DNA of 22,857 nucleotides from QALR01 sp045646925. GTDB taxonomy: Bacteria; Bacillota; Clostridia; Oscillospirales; CAG-272. The stretch spans positions 1 through 22,857 of the forward strand of contig JAZRLQ010000075.1 of assembly GCA_045646925.1 (NCBI GenBank), read 5' to 3'. The notes under the pieces are model-generated. The model saw only the letters and a list, made by a program, of their open reading frames with translations. It had not been told where the DNA came from and did not search any database. The position numbers and the translations under genes are program-made. Below, piece by piece: positions 21,048 to 22,857 of the stretch. Position 1 is the first letter of the stretch. Every line of letters begins with the position of its first letter.

Positions 21048-22792
21048 AAAAGCTTTTGAAATATCTCAAACCCTATTGGTACATCGCCATCGGCTCTCCG
21101 ATCTGTATGATACTCGAGGTTCTCGTTGACCTTGCGCTTCCGACCATCATGGCGACCATCGTCAACGACAGCATTTACGCATCCTCGCTCGAGGAGGGAC
21201 TTTCCGTCGTCGTACAAAACGGCTCCCTCATGCTTCTGCTCGTGATCCTCGGCGGTCTGACGGGTCTCGGCGCGGCAGGCTTCGCCTCCGCCGCTTCGCA
21301 GAGCTTCGGCAACGATCTGCGCCGCGATGCGTTCGCTCACGTCATGTCGCTCTCTCCCGAGCAGACCGATAAATTCACGGTCGGCTCTCTCGTTACCCGA
21401 CTCACAAACGATATCACCATGATGCAGAGCTTCGTCGCTTCGGCGCTCCGAATCTTCTTCCGCTCCCCCATCATGTTCATCGGCGGTATCATCATGTCCA
21501 TCATGATCAATCCGAAGTTCGGCTTCATCGTTCTCATTTCCCTTCCCCTCCAGCTCATTCTCGTATGGCTCGTCATGCGTAAGGTCCGCCCCATGTTCGA
21601 CGAGGTCCAGACGAAGCTCGACAACGTCAACGCGGTCGTACAGGAAAACGTGACCGGCGCGCGCGTCGTCAAGGCTTACGTTCGTGAAAACCACGAAATC
21701 AAGCGCTTCCGCGGCGCAAACGACGATCTCTATAACCGCGTGATCCGCGTTCAGTACATTATGGCAGTCCTCGCTCCCATCATGATGATCGTCATGAACC
21801 TTTCCATCATCGCCGTGATCCTTCTCGGCGGCTACGAGGTGCAGGCGGGCGTGATCGAGGTCGGTGACGTTACCGCGGTCATTCTCTATATCACGCAGAT
21901 CCTCCACTCCGTCATGATGTTCGCAAGCATGTTCCAGTTCATCTCCAGAGCGCAGGCTTCCGCAAAGCGTATCAACGAGGTAATGGACTCCGCTCCCGTC
22001 ATTCGCGGCGGTGAATACGAAGGCGAAGGCACCGAATCCGAAAAAGGCCACGTCGTTTACAAAAACGTCGCGTTCCGTTATCCCGGCACACACGGTCTCC
22101 CCGTTCTTCACCACATCGATCTCGACATCAAGGCGGGCGAAAATATCGCGATCCTCGGTACGACGGGCTCCGGTAAAACGTCCTTCGTTCAGATGATCCC
22201 CCGTTATTACGATCCCACCGAGGGCGAGATCCTTCTCGACGGCGTTCCCGTCAAGGAATACACGCTTCCCGCTCTGCGCAAAAAGATCGCTTACGTTCTG
22301 CAGAAGAGCGAGCTTTTCTCCGGCACGATTGCTGAAAATCTCCGTTGGGGCAACGAAAACGCAACCGACGAAGAGCTTCGCGAAGCGGCAAGGATCGCGC
22401 AGGCTGAGGAATTCATCGGCAAATTCGCCGCAGGCTACGATACCATGATCTCCGAAAAGGGCGCTTCCCTCTCCGGCGGTCAGAAACAACGTCTCGCCAT
22501 CGCGCGCGCACTGCTGAAAAATCCAGACGTCCTCATCTTCGACGATAGTATGTCCGCGCTGGACGTTGCCACGGGCGCAAGATTGCAGCAAGCGCTCCGT
22601 GAAAAGCTCTCCTCCCTCACGGTCATCACGATCGCGCAGCGCGTGGCTTCCGTTATGAACGCCGACCGTATCATCGTTCTCGACGCAGGTACGATCGCCG
22701 CTTGCGGCAAGCACGAGGAGCTGATGGAGACCAGCCCCATCTACCGCGACATCTATGAATCTCAGCTGAAACGAGGTGAAAGCATTGAATAA
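21044..22792 (+). CDS. ABC exporter half-subunit with degenerate catalytic site
   Basis: 582 residues: a six-helix type IV (exporter) membrane domain at about 14-305 and an ATPase domain at about 335-575. Walker A is GTTGSGKT (372-379), the Q-loop Gln420, and the signature LSGGQ (476-480). Walker B reads VLIFDD, so residue 501 is Asp instead of the catalytic Glu, and the switch is TIAQR, with Gln532 instead of His. This pattern is known for the non-catalytic half of heterodimeric exporters such as TM287/288 and BmrCD, in which the partner supplies the working site. Substrates are typically drugs, lipids or peptides; none can be assigned. It is coupled to marR, and the partner gene starts at 22785. 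Confidence 0.95.
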   Translation: MKKLLKYLKPYWYIAIGSPICMILEVLVDLALPTIMATIVNDSIYASSLEEGLSVVVQNGSLMLLLVILGGLTGLGAAGFASAASQSFGNDLRRDAFAHVMSLSPEQTDKFTVGSLVTRLTNDITMMQSFVASALRIFFRSPIMFIGGIIMSIMINPKFGFIVLISLPLQLILVWLVMRKVRPMFDEVQTKLDNVNAVVQENVTGARVVKAYVRENHEIKRFRGANDDLYNRVIRVQYIMAVLAPIMMIVMNLSIIAVILLGGYEVQAGVIEVGDVTAVILYITQILHSVMMFASMFQFISRAQASAKRINEVMDSAPVIRGGEYEGEGTESEKGHVVYKNVAFRYPGTHGLPVLHHIDLDIKAGENIAILGTTGSGKTSFVQMIPRYYDPTEGEILLDGVPVKEYTLPALRKKIAYVLQKSELFSGTIAENLRWGNENATDEELREAARIAQAEEFIGKFAAGYDTMISEKGASLSGGQKQRLAIARALLKNPDVLIFDDSMSALDVATGARLQQALREKLSSLTVITIAQRVASVMNADRIIVLDAGTIAACGKHEELMETSPIYRDIYESQLKRGESIE

Positions 22793-22857
22793 TACTCCCG
22801 GCAGACCCGTTCAAGGCGGCCCCGGCGGTCCCGGCATGATGCCCGGCAGACCCGGTA
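22785..22857 (+). CDS. start of the partner ABC exporter subunit (cut by window edge)
   Basis: An open frame from TTG at 22785, overlapping the end of the previous gene by eight bases, with GAGGTG six to seven bases upstream. The 24 codons seen read as a Gly/Pro/Met-rich cytoplasmic head (NNTPGRPVQGGPGGPGMMPG), with the segment PGRP repeated. Such low-complexity Gly/Pro heads precede the membrane domain in many Clostridial second ABC subunits. No ABC motif is in the window, so the assignment rests on position and the degenerate first subunit. An ATG at 22836 in the same frame is a less likely start. Confidence 0.65.
   Translation, partial: MNNTPGRPVQGGPGGPGMMPGRPG

Noticed and set aside
20702..22714. 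670-codon frame antisense to the ABC exporter and marR
   Set aside because: Crosses two solid genes on the other strand, is rich in Asp/His repeats typical of reverse-read codons, and has no motif or start site.
22794..22857. Gly/Pro-coding tandem repeat, considered as a repeat element or collagen-like gene
   Set aside because: The repetition (CCCGGCAGACCCG twice) is in frame with the TTG-started ORF directly after the ABC half-subunit and fits the low-complexity head of a partner subunit.

Overview
This window looks like a chromosomal segment from a low-to-mid GC Bacillota (Clostridia-type) bacterium, probably an anaerobic gut commensal. The reasons are strong AGGAGG-type ribosome binding sites, many textbook sigma-A promoters (TTGACx, a 17-base spacer, TATAAT-like), a perfect match to the CcpA cre consensus, an ECF sigma/anti-sigma pair typical of Clostridia, intracellular alpha-L-rhamnosidase and SGNH enzymes, and the gene mix (DUF1294, DUF3006, DUF308, Na/Pi cotransporter). 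No rRNA, tRNA, CRISPR array, insertion sequence or phage gene was seen. Nineteen complete and two edge-truncated protein genes fill nearly the whole window, and no gene-free stretch exceeds about 250 bases.

Left third, all on the minus strand up to 6.68 kb. An ECF-type sigma factor (1046-1600) is translationally coupled to a membrane anti-sigma-like protein that runs off the left edge. A perfect cre-like palindrome lies in front of the sigma gene. Next comes a compact four-gene operon read from a promoter at 5875-5903: GH78 alpha-L-rhamnosidase, SGNH hydrolase, P-loop kinase-like protein and a pyridoxamine-phosphate-oxidase-fold protein, ending at a hairpin at 1745-1773. A stand-alone radical SAM gene (5931-6677) follows.

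Middle. An FGGY sugar kinase (6845-8380) is divergent from the radical SAM gene and convergent with a two-gene minus-strand operon (8401-9985). That operon encodes a CrtO-like membrane acyltransferase relative and a sialate-O-acetylesterase-like lipoprotein. An orphan URO-D family protein (10208-11275), a DUF308 membrane protein and an unrecognised helical protein (12000-13130) are on the plus strand. A small unknown protein, the GTPase Obg, and a DUF1294 plus Na/Pi-cotransporter operon are on the minus strand.

Right third. ligA, a DUF3006 protein and an unrecognised membrane-anchored protein form a minus-strand operon (20333 down to 17368). Divergent from it is a MarR regulator coupled by a 4-base overlap to an ABC exporter half-subunit with a degenerate catalytic site. 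The second, presumably catalytic, subunit begins at 22785 and is cut by the right edge. Two palindromes in the MarR promoter look like its operators.

The window is mostly ordinary core and accessory metabolism. I do not see a clear new defence or mobile system. The points most worth a second look are the GH78/SGNH/P-loop/PNPOx operon, the acyltransferase-esterase pair, the cre site on the sigma operon, a three-codon leader ORF coupled to a secreted unknown protein, and the MarR operator/heterodimeric exporter unit.
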